Of a stretch of DNA of 48,078 nt, positions 27,361 to 39,085 are shown one piece after another (the stretch's first letter is position 1; each line of letters starts with the position of its first letter). Both the position numbers and the translations under genes were made by a program. A model generated the notes under the pieces. It saw nothing but the letters and a program-made list of their open reading frames with translations, had not been told where the DNA came from and made no database searches. This stretch comes from Ramlibacter sp. (GTDB lineage: Bacteria > Pseudomonadota > Gammaproteobacteria > Burkholderiales > Burkholderiaceae_C), in the NCBI GenBank assembly GCA_021323335.1, contig JAJTCN010000069.1:1-48078 (forward strand), in the 5' to 3' direction.

Positions 27361-27463
27361 TGGGGCCAAGCTGCAAAAAGCGCGCCGGAAAGCGCGCCAA
27401 ACCCCGCATTCTCGGACATATCGCCAACTGCCCGGCTAGGCCGCGGTGCGCCGGCGGCCTATC

Positions 27464-30377
<2,914 letters not shown>

Positions 30378-30413
30378 GCACGGTCGCGCAAGGAGCCTTA
30401 GACTGGCTCCTGA

Positions 30414-32405
30414 ATGAGCATCGACCCGCACCTGCGTTTTCTCTCCGGCCCCTCGGTCATGGCGCAGCTGATGCGCGACAAGGACTGGTCGGATTCGCCA
30501 CTCGGACCGCCCGAGGACTGGCCGCAGGCGCTGCGCTCCGTCGTCAACCTGCTGCTCGGCTCGGCCTTTCCCATGTTCGTGGCCTGGGGCCCGCAACTCG
30601 CCCAGCTGTACAACGATCCCTACGCGGAGATCATGGGCGCCAAGCACCCGAAGGGGCTGGGCCGTCCGCTGCTGGAGAACTGGGCCGAGATCCGGCAGGA
30701 CGTGGGGCCGCTGGCCGAGCAGGCGATGCAGGGGCATTCGCGCTACCTCGAGAACCTGCCGCTGCGCATGCGGCGCGGCCGGGGCGACGGCGAGGACACC
30801 TGGTTCACCTTCTCCTATTCGCCGGTGCAGGACGAGAGCGGTGCGGTGGCCGGGATGTTCTGCGCGTGCATCGAAACCACCGGCACCGTCCTGGCCGAAC
30901 ACGAGCTGCGGGCGCGCAGCGAATGGCTGCAGTCCCTGTTCGACCAGGCGCCCGGGTTCGCAGCGGTGCTGCACGGCTCGCAGCACCGGTTCGTCCAGGT
31001 CAACGATGCCTACCGCGCGCTGGTCGGCGGCCGCGATCTGCTCGGCAAGACCGTGGACGAGGCCTTGCCCGAGGTGGCGAGCCAGGGCTTCACCGGCTGG
31101 CTGGACACGGTGTACCGCACGGGTGAGCCCTTCATCGGCCGGGCCGTGCGGGCCGTGATCGACCGCGGCCCCGGCGAGCCGCCCTACGAAGCCTTCATCG
31201 ACTTCATGTACCAGCCGCTGCGCGACCCGAACGGACGGGTGGACGGCATCTTCGTGCAGGGCCATGACGTCACCGAACAACACCGGGCGCGCGAGGCGTT
31301 GCGGCTGGCCGACCGCCAGAAGGACGAGTTCCTGGCGACGCTGGCGCACGAATTGCGCAACCCGCTGGCGCCGATCCGCAGCGCGACGCACCTGCTGCGC
31401 GCACCCGCCGCCTCGGCGGACATGCGCAGCCGCGCCACCGAAATCCTGGCGCGCCAGGTCGACCACATGGCGCGCCTGCTCGACGACCTGATGGACATCT
31501 CGCGCATCACGCAGCAGCGGCTGGTGCTCAAGCGCGTCCGCCTCTCCGTGGCTGCCGCGGTGGAGTCCGCGCTGGAGGCGGCCCGGCCCCTGATCGACGC
31601 CAAGCGTCACACCCTGCACACGCACATCGCCGACCCCGAGGCCTGCCTCGACGCCGACCCGCTGCGGCTGACGCAGGTGCTGGCCAACCTGCTGAACAAC
31701 GCCTCGAAGTACACCGACCCGGGCGGGCGCATCGCGCTGGACGTGCGCCAGGACGGCGGCTCCATCGTCTTCACGGTCACCGACAACGGCATCGGCTTGA
31801 GCGAATCGGCCATCCGCAACATGTTCACCATGTTCGCGCAGGAGCAGACCGCGCTCGAACGGTCCGAGGGCGGGCTCGGCATCGGGCTGGCGCTGGCCAA
31901 GGGGCTGGTGGAGCTGCATGGCGGCCGCATCACGGCGTCCAGCGACGGGCCGGGCCGCGGCAGCCGCTTCATGGTGGAACTGCCGGCCGTCGACGCGCAG
32001 GTGGCCGCGCAGGATGCGTCGCCGGCCGCCGCGGCCGGGACGGCGCGGCCGCGCACCGTGCTGCTGGCCGATGACAACAGCGACGCCGCCGACGCGCTGG
32101 CGGAGCTGCTGCGGCTGGAAGGCCACGAGGTCCACACCGCCACCCATGGCCTGCAGGCCGCCGAAATGGCCATCGCGCTGCGGCCGGACGTGGTGGTGCT
32201 GGACATCGGCATGCCGGGCCTGAACGGCTACGAGGTCGCGCAGCGCATCCGCGCGCAGCCCTGGGGCGCCGAGCCGCTGCTGGTGGCCGCCACCGGCTGG
32301 GGCCAGGAAGGCGACAGGCAGAGGGCCACCACCGCGGGCTTCGACCGCCACCTGACCAAGCCCTTCGATCCGCAGCAGCTGCTGGACCTGGTGGCGGGGC
32401 GCTAG
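30414..32405 (+). CDS. Soluble hybrid sensor histidine kinase, PAS-PAS-HisKA-HATPase-REC
   Basis: 663 residues, no membrane helix, so cytoplasmic. Two PAS-like regions (about 25-160 and 165-295; FVAWGPQLAQLYNDPYAEIMG in the first) are followed by a HisKA domain with the phospho-acceptor His312 in LAHELRNP. The HATPase_c domain has NLLNNASKYT (N box), VTDNGIGL and GGLGIGLALAK (G boxes). A C-terminal receiver has the acceptor Asp597 in VVLDIGMPG and ends in KPFDP. There is no output domain, so it must pass phosphate to another protein or to its own receiver as a sink. TAGACT lies 9 nt before the ATG. The input signal is unknown. Confidence 0.93.
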   Translation: MSIDPHLRFLSGPSVMAQLMRDKDWSDSPLGPPEDWPQALRSVVNLLLGSAFPMFVAWGPQLAQLYNDPYAEIMGAKHPKGLGRPLLENWAEIRQDVGPLAEQAMQGHSRYLENLPLRMRRGRGDGEDTWFTFSYSPVQDESGAVAGMFCACIETTGTVLAEHELRARSEWLQSLFDQAPGFAAVLHGSQHRFVQVNDAYRALVGGRDLLGKTVDEALPEVASQGFTGWLDTVYRTGEPFIGRAVRAVIDRGPGEPPYEAFIDFMYQPLRDPNGRVDGIFVQGHDVTEQHRAREALRLADRQKDEFLATLAHELRNPLAPIRSATHLLRAPAASADMRSRATEILARQVDHMARLLDDLMDISRITQQRLVLKRVRLSVAAAVESALEAARPLIDAKRHTLHTHIADPEACLDADPLRLTQVLANLLNNASKYTDPGGRIALDVRQDGGSIVFTVTDNGIGLSESAIRNMFTMFAQEQTALERSEGGLGIGLALAKGLVELHGGRITASSDGPGRGSRFMVELPAVDAQVAAQDASPAAAAGTARPRTVLLADDNSDAADALAELLRLEGHEVHTATHGLQAAEMAIALRPDVVVLDIGMPGLNGYEVAQRIRAQPWGAEPLLVAATGWGQEGDRQRATTAGFDRHLTKPFDPQQLLDLVAGR

Positions 32406-32410
32406 GGGCT

Positions 32411-32484
32411 GGCGGGGTCGCTATCGCGAACCCGCCCTACGGCAGCGGCGCCCGCGCAGGGCGGGTTCGCGAAGCGACCCCGCC
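32411..32484. repeat. Long near-perfect hairpin repeat
   Basis: The arms 32411-32438 and 32458-32484 are complementary over 27 bp with a single bulged A; the arms begin GGCGGGGTCGCT and end AACCCGCCCT. The loop is 19 nt. It starts 6 nt after the kinase stop and may both terminate the transcript and be a dispersed REP-like element. No T-tract. The remaining bases to the GlsB gene (about 100) show nothing else. Confidence 0.65.
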
Positions 32485-32587
32485 GTGCCCGCGCTTCCAC
32501 CTTGTCGGACCCGCCGATGAAGAATCCGCCTACAAGGCCGCCGCCAGGCCGGTCCTAGCATTCCCTCATCAACAAGGGAGCGAAGCA

Positions 32588-32845
32588 ATGGAAATCATCG
32601 GAACGATCGTCGTCGGCTTCATCGTGGGCCTGATCGCGCGCGCCATCAAGCCGGGCAACGACCGGATGGGCATCATCATGACCACGCTGGTGGGTATCGC
32701 CGGCGCCTTCCTGGCGCGGTTCGCCGGCCAGGCCATGGGCCTGTACACCGCCAACGAGCCGGCCGGCTGGATCGCCTCGGTCATCGGCGCCGTGGTGCTG
32801 CTGTTCATCGTCGCAATGGTGCGCGGGCGCAGCCACCGGGTCTGA
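32588..32845 (+). CDS. GlsB/YeaQ/YmgE-family stress-response membrane protein
   Basis: 85 residues with three short membrane helices. It matches the transglycosylase-associated family: GTIVVGFIVGLIARAIKPG at the start, GIIMTTLVGIAGAFLARFAG in the middle and IASVIGAVVLLFIVAMVRGR at the end. AGGGAG lies before the ATG. Members are often induced by general stress; the exact role is unknown. Confidence 0.93.
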   Translation: MEIIGTIVVGFIVGLIARAIKPGNDRMGIIMTTLVGIAGAFLARFAGQAMGLYTANEPAGWIASVIGAVVLLFIVAMVRGRSHRV

Positions 32846-32855
32846 CCGTTTCACC

Positions 32856-32904
32856 GGGGTTCGGCTTCGCCGCTCACCCCGGCCTACCGCTCACCCCGGC
32901 CTAC
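32856..32904. repeat. Interspersed GC-rich repeat with a tandem half-unit at the end of pyrF
   Basis: The unit GGGGTTCGGCTTCGCC then GCTCACCCCGGCCTAC (32856-32887) is followed by a second CGCTCACCCCGGCCTAC (32888-32904). Variants of the same unit recur at 44108-44140, 44282-44315 and 44316-44344. The CTA in the second half-unit supplies the stop codon of pyrF on the minus strand (32901-32903). Confidence 0.6.
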
Positions 32905-33725
32905 GGCCGCGCCGCCTCCAGCACATCGCGCGTCCGCATCGCCTCGCGCCGCGCCGCCTCCGCGAAGTCGGCGCCTTGCGACGCGTAGAGGATCGCCCGC
33001 GACGAATTCACCACGATCGGCGCGTCGCTGCGCCAGCCGGCCCGCACGGTGGCCACCGCGTCGCCGCCCTGCGCGCCGACACCGGGGATCAGCAGCGGCA
33101 GCGTCGGCGCGATGCTGCGCACGCGCTCGATCTCGGCCGGATAGGTCGCCCCCACCACCAGCCCCAGCTGCCCGTTCAGGTTCCACGGCCCCTGCGCGAG
33201 CCGCGCCACGTGCTCGTACAGCAAGGGTTGCCCTGCCACCGAGGCCAGCCGCTGGTTCTGCAGGTCGTCGCCGCCGGGATTGGACGTGCGGCAAAGCAGG
33301 AACGCGCCATGGTCCGGTGACTTCAGGTAGGGCTGCACCGAGTCGAAGCCCATGAAGGGCGACAGCGTCACCGCGTCGGCACCATAGCGCTCGAAGGCTT
33401 CGCGCGCGTACTGCTCCGCGGTGGAGCCGATGTCGCCGCGCTTGGCATCCAGGATCACCGGCACATGCGGAAAGCTGGCGCGCAGGTGCCGCATCAGCTG
33501 CTCCAGCTGGTCCTCCGCGCGGTGCGCGGCGAAGTAGGCGATCTGCGGCTTGAACGCGATCGCCAGGTCGCCGGTGGCGTCGGCGATGCGGGCGCAGAAC
33601 TCGAAGATGCGGCCGGCGTCGTTGGCCAGGCCGGCGGGAAAGCGGGTCGGCTCCGGGTCGAGCCCCACGCACAGCATGGAGCCATTGCGCTGCTGGGCGC
33701 CCTGCAGCTTCTCGATGAAGGTCAT
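32901..33725 (-). CDS. pyrF: Orotidine 5'-phosphate decarboxylase
   Basis: 274 residues from the ATG at 33725. It catalyses the last step of UMP synthesis. The active-site charged network is in [19 protein letters not shown] (Asp-x-Lys-x-x-Asp), typical of the longer type-2 OMP decarboxylases of betaproteobacteria. Other motifs are [14 protein letters not shown] at the start, FKPQIAYF, and GVGAQGGD for the phosphate. TAAAAT lies 5 nt before the start codon, and the promoter overlaps that of the divergent EamA gene. The last two codons and the stop abut an interspersed repeat. Confidence 0.96.
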   Translation of the reverse strand: MTFIEKLQGAQQRNGSMLCVGLDPEPTRFPAGLANDAGRIFEFCARIADATGDLAIAFKPQIAYFAAHRAEDQLEQLMRHLRASFPHVPVILDAKRGDIGSTAEQYAREAFERYGADAVTLSPFMGFDSVQPYLKSPDHGAFLLCRTSNPGGDDLQNQRLASVAGQPLLYEHVARLAQGPWNLNGQLGLVVGATYPAEIERVRSIAPTLPLLIPGVGAQGGDAVATVRAGWRSDAPIVVNSSRAILYASQGADFAEAARREAMRTRDVLEAARP

Positions 33726-33730
33726 GCGGG

Positions 33731-33750
33731 ATTTTAGTTGCAGCGACAAT
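33731..33750. promoter_or_regulatory. Overlapping divergent -10-like elements, pyrF / EamA
   Basis: On the minus strand TAAAAT (33736-33731) lies 5 nt before the pyrF ATG; on the plus strand GACAAT (33745-33750) lies 8 nt before the ATG at 33759. The two starts are only 33 bp apart, so the promoters must overlap and may compete. No Shine-Dalgarno is seen for either. Confidence 0.4.
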
Positions 33751-33758
33751 GCGCGGCC

Positions 33759-34697
33759 ATGCACGCCCTCTCCCGCCAGCAGGTCGTCCTCGTCGCGGTC
33801 CTCACCATCGGCTGGGGAGTGAACTGGCCGATCATGAAGCTGGGCGTCACCGGCTACCCGCCCCTGACCTTCCGCGCGTTGTCGATGTGGCTCGGGCTGC
33901 CGGTGCTCGGCGCCGCGCTGCTGCTGATGAAGGTGCCGTTCCACGTCCCGCGCAGGGACTGGAGGGAGTTGCTGTGGCTGGCCGCCACCAACATGTTCGT
34001 CTGGCACGTGTGCATCATCCTGGCCATCCGCACGCTCTCCAGCGGGCGCGCCGCGATCCTGGGCTACACCATGCCGATCTTCTCGGCGCTGATCGGCGCG
34101 CTGTTCTTCGCCACACCCCTCGCGCGGCGCGGCTGGCTGGGGGTCGGCGCCGCCGGTGTCGGGGTGGTGCTGTTGCTCTGGCACGAGCTCACCCACCTCG
34201 CCGGGCGTCCCTGGGGCGTGGTGCTGGCCCTGGTCGCGGCGGCGTTCTGGGCGCTGGGCACGCAGAACCTGCGGCGTACCCGGCTGGCCGCGCCGGCGCT
34301 GGCGCTGTCTTTCTGGATGACGGTGATGACGGCCGTGGTGATGGCGGTGCTGGCGACCGCTTTCGAGTCGCCGCAGTGGCGGCTGCCGGACGGCCCCACC
34401 AGCTGGGCGATCCTGTACAACGCAGTCATCATCTTCGGCTTCGCGCATGCCGCGTGGACGGTGCTGGCCAAGGGCCTGCCGCCGGTGGCGTCGACGCTGA
34501 GCGTGATGATGATCCCGGTGCTCGGCGTGTTCAGCGGCGCCTGGTGGCTGCGCGAGCCGGTGCACTGGCAGGACTGGACGGCGGTGGTGCTGATGATGGT
34601 GGCCATCGGCTCGGTGCTGTGGCCCGCGCGCGCGTCGACGCGCCAAGGTTCTGCTTCTTGTAGCATGGACAAATCGGCGACGACCCCGCGCGACTAA
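33759..34697 (+). CDS. EamA/DMT-superfamily transporter
   Basis: 312 residues from the ATG at 33759 ([11 protein letters not shown]); an ATG 7 codons upstream is less likely because it would overlap the promoter. Ten helices in two EamA repeats: [16 protein letters not shown] first, [21 protein letters not shown] at helices 3-4, and [20 protein letters not shown] in the second half. Probably exports a small metabolite. The last ~20 residues ([14 protein letters not shown]...) form a hydrophilic tail. It is related in architecture, but not closely, to 2955-3827. Confidence 0.9.
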   Translation: MHALSRQQVVLVAVLTIGWGVNWPIMKLGVTGYPPLTFRALSMWLGLPVLGAALLLMKVPFHVPRRDWRELLWLAATNMFVWHVCIILAIRTLSSGRAAILGYTMPIFSALIGALFFATPLARRGWLGVGAAGVGVVLLLWHELTHLAGRPWGVVLALVAAAFWALGTQNLRRTRLAAPALALSFWMTVMTAVVMAVLATAFESPQWRLPDGPTSWAILYNAVIIFGFAHAAWTVLAKGLPPVASTLSVMMIPVLGVFSGAWWLREPVHWQDWTAVVLMMVAIGSVLWPARASTRQGSASCSMDKSATTPRD

Positions 34698-34798
34698 CAC
34701 CAAACGTCCATTCCTGCGTGAATTGCTGTAGGACTGGACCGCAATCGCCCTGGGCCGCAGGCTGGCAGCCGCGCACATCTCCTGATAATCGCTTCCCC

Positions 34799-36715
34799 AT
34801 GGCGAAGCCGCAGTCCGACCCCAGCACAGAGCAACGCCTGCAGTTGCTGGTGGAGGCCGTCGTCGATTACGGCATCTTCCAGCTGGACCCGGACGGCCGC
34901 GTCGTTTCGTGGAACACCGGCGCCGAAAAGCTCAAGGGCTGGCGGCGCGAGGAAATCGTCGGCCAGCACTTCTCCGTCTTCTATCCGCGCGAAGCCATCG
35001 ACACGGGCTGGCCGGAGGAGGAGCTGCGGCTGGCCAGGGCGCGCGGGCGCTTCGAGGACGAGGGCTGGCGCCTGCGCAAGGACGGCAGCCGGTTCTGGGC
35101 CAACGTGGTCATCACCGCCCTGCATGGGCCCGACGGGGAGCTGACCGGCTTCGCCAAGATCACGCGCGACCTGACGGAACGCCGCCAGTACGAAGAAAGC
35201 CTGCGGGCCAGCGAAGAGCGCTTCCGGCTGCTGGTGGACAGCGTGCGCGACTATGCGATCTTCATGCTGGACCCGGACGGCATCGTGCGCAGCTGGAACG
35301 CCGGCGCCAAGGCCATCAAGGGCTACGAAGCCGGCGAGATCGTCGGCCGCCACTTCAGCGCCTTCTACACGCCCGAGGGCAAAGCGGCGGGCCTGCCGGA
35401 GCAAGAGCTGGCCGCCGCGCGCGAGCTCGGCCGCATCGAGGACGAAGGCTGGCGCGTGCGCAAGGACGGCTCGCTGTTCTGGGCCAACGTGGTGGTCACG
35501 GCGATCAAGGGCCCCGGGGGGGACCTGCGCGGCTTTGCCAAGGTGACGCGCGACATGAGCGAGCGGCGCCGGCTGCAGGAGCTGGAGAGTTCCAGCCGGC
35601 GCATGAACGAATTCCTGGCGATGCTCGCCCACGAACTGCGCAACCCGCTGGCGCCGATCCGCAACGCCGTCACCATCATGCAGCTGGAGACGCTGGCCAG
35701 CCCGGTGCTGCGCAACTGCCGCGACGTGATCGACCGGCAGCTCACGCACGTGACGCGGCTGGTGGACGACCTGCTGGACGTGGGCCGGCTGACCACCGGC
35801 AAGATCAAGCTGCGCAAGGAGCTGTTGCGGCTGTCCGACGTGGTGGCGCGCAGCGTGGAGACGGTGCGCCCGCTGATCGCGGCGCGCCGGCACGCGCTGG
35901 AAGTGGACCAGCCCGCCGAACCCATCTACGTGAACGGCGACGCGACGCGCCTGTCCCAGGTGCTGCAGAACCTGCTGGTGAACGCGGCCCGGTACACACC
36001 GGAAGGCGGGCGCATCGTGCTGGACGTGGCGGCCTTGGACAACTTCGTCAACTTGCGGGTGCAGGACAATGGCCGCGGCATCGCCGCCGAGAACCTGGAG
36101 AGCATCTTCCAGCTGTTCATGCAGGGCGAGAGCGGCACCTCGGTGGGTGCGGACAGCGGCCTCGGCATCGGCCTGACCCTGGCGCGCTCGCTGGCCGAAA
36201 TGCACGGCGGCACGATCGAGGCCCACAGCCCGGGCCCCGGCCAGGGCAGCACGTTCACCGTGCGCCTGCCGCGGTCGGCGCAAGCCGCGCCCGCCGAGGA
36301 ACAGCCGGAGCCGGAAGAGGCGGGCGGCGGGCTGCGGGTGCTGGTGATCGACGACAACCGCGACTCCGCCGACAGCGCGTGCGACGTGCTGCGGCTGCTG
36401 GGCAACCGCGTGGAATGCGCTTACGACGGCCGTGCCGGCGTGGCGGCGGCGGCGGACTTCAAGCCGCACATGATCCTGCTGGACCTGGCGATGCCCGGCA
36501 TGGACGGCTATGAAACCCGCCGCCAGTTGCGCAGCCAGCCGGGCGCGGCCACTGCCTTCCTCGTCGCGATGACCGGCTTCGGCAACGAGGACGACAAGCG
36601 GCGCACTCGCGAGGCGGGCTTCGACGCGCACATGACCAAGCCGGTCGAACTGGACGCCCTGATGTCGCTCCTGAACGCGGTGCGGGGCCGCGAGGGCATG
36701 CAGCCGGCGCCCTGA
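34799..36715 (+). CDS. Soluble hybrid sensor histidine kinase with tandem PAS domains
   Basis: 638 residues, no membrane helix. Two consecutive PAS domains (about 10-130 and 140-260) are clear duplicates: each has YGIF/YAIFxLDPDG, then VGxHFSxFY, and EDEGWRxRKDGSxFWANVV. Then follows HisKA with His278 (LAHELRNP), HATPase_c with [10 protein letters not shown] and [11 protein letters not shown], and a receiver with acceptor Asp562 (ILLDLAMPG). No output domain. GATAAT lies 9 nt before the ATG at 34799. The PAS type suggests a small-ligand, redox or light cue; none of the cofactor residues can be claimed. Confidence 0.93.
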   Translation: MAKPQSDPSTEQRLQLLVEAVVDYGIFQLDPDGRVVSWNTGAEKLKGWRREEIVGQHFSVFYPREAIDTGWPEEELRLARARGRFEDEGWRLRKDGSRFWANVVITALHGPDGELTGFAKITRDLTERRQYEESLRASEERFRLLVDSVRDYAIFMLDPDGIVRSWNAGAKAIKGYEAGEIVGRHFSAFYTPEGKAAGLPEQELAAARELGRIEDEGWRVRKDGSLFWANVVVTAIKGPGGDLRGFAKVTRDMSERRRLQELESSSRRMNEFLAMLAHELRNPLAPIRNAVTIMQLETLASPVLRNCRDVIDRQLTHVTRLVDDLLDVGRLTTGKIKLRKELLRLSDVVARSVETVRPLIAARRHALEVDQPAEPIYVNGDATRLSQVLQNLLVNAARYTPEGGRIVLDVAALDNFVNLRVQDNGRGIAAENLESIFQLFMQGESGTSVGADSGLGIGLTLARSLAEMHGGTIEAHSPGPGQGSTFTVRLPRSAQAAPAEEQPEPEEAGGGLRVLVIDDNRDSADSACDVLRLLGNRVECAYDGRAGVAAAADFKPHMILLDLAMPGMDGYETRRQLRSQPGAATAFLVAMTGFGNEDDKRRTREAGFDAHMTKPVELDALMSLLNAVRGREGMQPAP

Positions 36716-36795
36716 GCCGGCGTCTGCGTCCGCGCCACGGATGAGCTGGGGCCGGCCCCCAGCCGGAGCTCGTCCATCTAAGATGCGCGCTCCCC

Positions 36796-39039
36796 ATGAT
36801 CCTGTCCGCCCTCGAGAGCATCCGCCACAAGCTCACGCTCATCCTGCTGACGACAGTGGGCGTCGCGCTCGCGCTCGCTGCCGCCGGGCTGCTGGTGCTG
36901 GAGGCCCGCAACGAATGGCGGGCCGCCCGCACCGCGCTCACCACGCAGGCCCAGGTGGTGGGACTGGCCAGCGAGGCCGCCCTCTCCTTTGGCGACCGCA
37001 AGGTCGGCGAGCAGAACCTGCGCGTGCTGCAGGCCCACGCGGGCGTGCTGGCTGCCGCCCTGTACGACGTGGACGGCGGCCTGTTCGCGCATTTCCGCGT
37101 CGAGGAGGACGACGCGGACGCGGTTCCGGCCAGGATGCCCCCGCTGGGCCTGGACTTCGGCTGGAGCAAGGCCTCGGTCAGCACCCCGGTGGTGTCCGGG
37201 CGCGAGGTGATCGGCAGCGTCTACGTGCAGACGCGCCACGGGCTGGTGCCACGGGTGTCGGAATACATCGGCTGGCTCGTGCTCATCACCGCCGCCAGCC
37301 TGGCGGTCGCACTGCTGCTGGCCCATCGCCTGAACCAGTCGGTCACCGGCCCGATCGAGGAGGTGAGCCGGGTGGCGCGGGCCGTGCTGGAGCAGGGCTC
37401 GTTCGACGTGCGCGCCACCAAGCGGACGCAGGACGAGGTGGGCCAGCTGGTCGATGCCTTCAACGCGATGCTCGAGGAACTGGGCAAGCGGGCGCGCGTG
37501 CTGCAGGAAGCGAACGCGGCGCTGGGCGCCAGCGAGGCCCGCTACCAGCTCGCCGCGCGGGGCTCGAGCGCGGGGCTCTGGGACTGGGACATGCAGGCGG
37601 GGACCATGTTCCACTCGCCGCGGCTGAAGGCATTGCTGGGCTACAGCGAGGAAGAGTTCCCCGACCTCCCCGATTCGCTCACGCGCATCATGCATCCCGA
37701 CGACCGCGGTCCCGTCGACGCCGCGCTGCAGGCGCACCTGGAGGACCCGGACCGCACGCCGTACCAGGCCGAGTGCCGGCTGCAGGAGCGCGACGGCCGC
37801 TGGCGCTGGTTCCTGGTCACCGGGACGGCGCAGAAGGACGCGAGCGGCCGCGCCTACCGGATGGCGGGTTCGCTGGTGGACATCTCGGAACGCAAGGAAT
37901 CGGAGCTCCTGCTGCAACGCTCCAACGCCGCCAAGGACGAGTTCCTGGCGACGCTGGCGCACGAACTGCGCAACCCGCTGGCGCCGCTGCGCACCGGCGT
38001 GCAGATCCTGCGCAGGGCCGGCATCGCGCCGGCGGTGCAGCAGCGCACGCTGGAGACGATGGACCGGCAGCTGACGCACATGGTCCGGCTGGTCGACGAC
38101 CTGCTGGACATCTCGCGCATCAGCAACGGCAAGATCCGGCTGGAGATGGCCGGCACGTCGCTGCGCGCGGTGTTGCTCACCGCGGTCGAGCTCGCCCGGC
38201 CCGCGCTGGACTCCGCCGGGCATGCGCTGCAGACCGAACTGCCGGAGCCGGACATCGAGCTGAACGCGGACGCGACGCGGCTGGCGCAGACCTTTGGCAA
38301 CCTGCTGAACAACGCGGCCAAGTACACCCCACCCGGCGGGCAGGTGCGCCTTCGCGCCTGGCGCGAGGACGGGCAGGCCTTCGTGGAGGTGCAGGACAAC
38401 GGCATCGGCATCGCGCCGGACATGCTCGAGAACGTGTTCAACCTGTTCACGCAGGTGGCGCCGGGGACCGGCCAGCTCGCATCCGGCCTCGGCATCGGGC
38501 TGTACCTCGTGCGCAACCTGGTCGAACTGCATGGCGGAACCGTCGCGGCCCGCAGCGACGGCATCGGCCGCGGGAGCGTCTTCCGGGTGACCCTGCCGTG
38601 CCTGCCTGCGGTGCAGGCCGCCGCCGCGCCGGTGGACGCCCAGGGCGCCCCGGGACCGGCCACCGAACTGCGCGTGCTGGTGGTGGACGACAACCAGGAC
38701 GCGGCCGACACGCTGGCGGCCTTCCTCGAACTCCTCGGCGTGCAGGTGCGCACCGTCCATTCGGGACCCGAGGTGGTGCCGGCGGCGGACGCCTTCGCGC
38801 CGGACGTGGTGCTGCTGGACATCGGCCTGCCGGGCATGGACGGCTACGAGGTGGCGCGCGCACTGCGCGCCCATCCCCGGCTGGCGCAGGTCCAGCTGAT
38901 CGCGCTGACCGGTTGGGGCTCGGAACAGGACCGCCGGCGCGCCCTCGACGCCGGTTTCGACCGCCACCTGACCAAGCCGGTCGACCTCGGCAAGCTCGAG
39001 GAGTTGTTGCGCGAAGTGCCGCTGGCACGGGGCGCCTGA
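36796..39039 (+). CDS. Membrane hybrid sensor histidine kinase, CHASE8-HAMP-PAS-HisKA-HATPase-REC
   Basis: 747 residues. TM1 is at about 12-36 and TM2 at about 157-179. The periplasmic part between them (TQAQVVGLASEAALSFGDRK, NLRVLQAH, AAALYDVDGGLFAHFR) matches the CHASE8 domain of YfiN-type sensors. Then come HAMP (180-235), a PAS domain (about 250-370), HisKA with His389 in LAHELRNP, HATPase_c (NLLNNAAKYTP, GLGIGLYLVR) and a receiver with Asp675 (LLDIGLPG). In YfiN the CHASE8 domain is held in check by the periplasmic protein YfiR; a YfiR protein is encoded at 40940, separated only by a TonB receptor gene. TAAGAT lies 11 nt before the ATG. First gene of the sensor operon. Confidence 0.92.
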   Translation: MILSALESIRHKLTLILLTTVGVALALAAAGLLVLEARNEWRAARTALTTQAQVVGLASEAALSFGDRKVGEQNLRVLQAHAGVLAAALYDVDGGLFAHFRVEEDDADAVPARMPPLGLDFGWSKASVSTPVVSGREVIGSVYVQTRHGLVPRVSEYIGWLVLITAASLAVALLLAHRLNQSVTGPIEEVSRVARAVLEQGSFDVRATKRTQDEVGQLVDAFNAMLEELGKRARVLQEANAALGASEARYQLAARGSSAGLWDWDMQAGTMFHSPRLKALLGYSEEEFPDLPDSLTRIMHPDDRGPVDAALQAHLEDPDRTPYQAECRLQERDGRWRWFLVTGTAQKDASGRAYRMAGSLVDISERKESELLLQRSNAAKDEFLATLAHELRNPLAPLRTGVQILRRAGIAPAVQQRTLETMDRQLTHMVRLVDDLLDISRISNGKIRLEMAGTSLRAVLLTAVELARPALDSAGHALQTELPEPDIELNADATRLAQTFGNLLNNAAKYTPPGGQVRLRAWREDGQAFVEVQDNGIGIAPDMLENVFNLFTQVAPGTGQLASGLGIGLYLVRNLVELHGGTVAARSDGIGRGSVFRVTLPCLPAVQAAAAPVDAQGAPGPATELRVLVVDDNQDAADTLAAFLELLGVQVRTVHSGPEVVPAADAFAPDVVLLDIGLPGMDGYEVARALRAHPRLAQVQLIALTGWGSEQDRRRALDAGFDRHLTKPVDLGKLEELLREVPLARGA

Positions 39040-39085
39040 CCGATTCACCGAACGACGCATGAACACGACCTTTCCGGAGCCCCGA

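Noticed and set aside
36778..39066. A 762-codon minus-strand frame opposite the CHASE8 kinase
   Set aside because: Same reason: low-complexity composition, no ribosome site and no domain, while the plus strand encodes a complete kinase.
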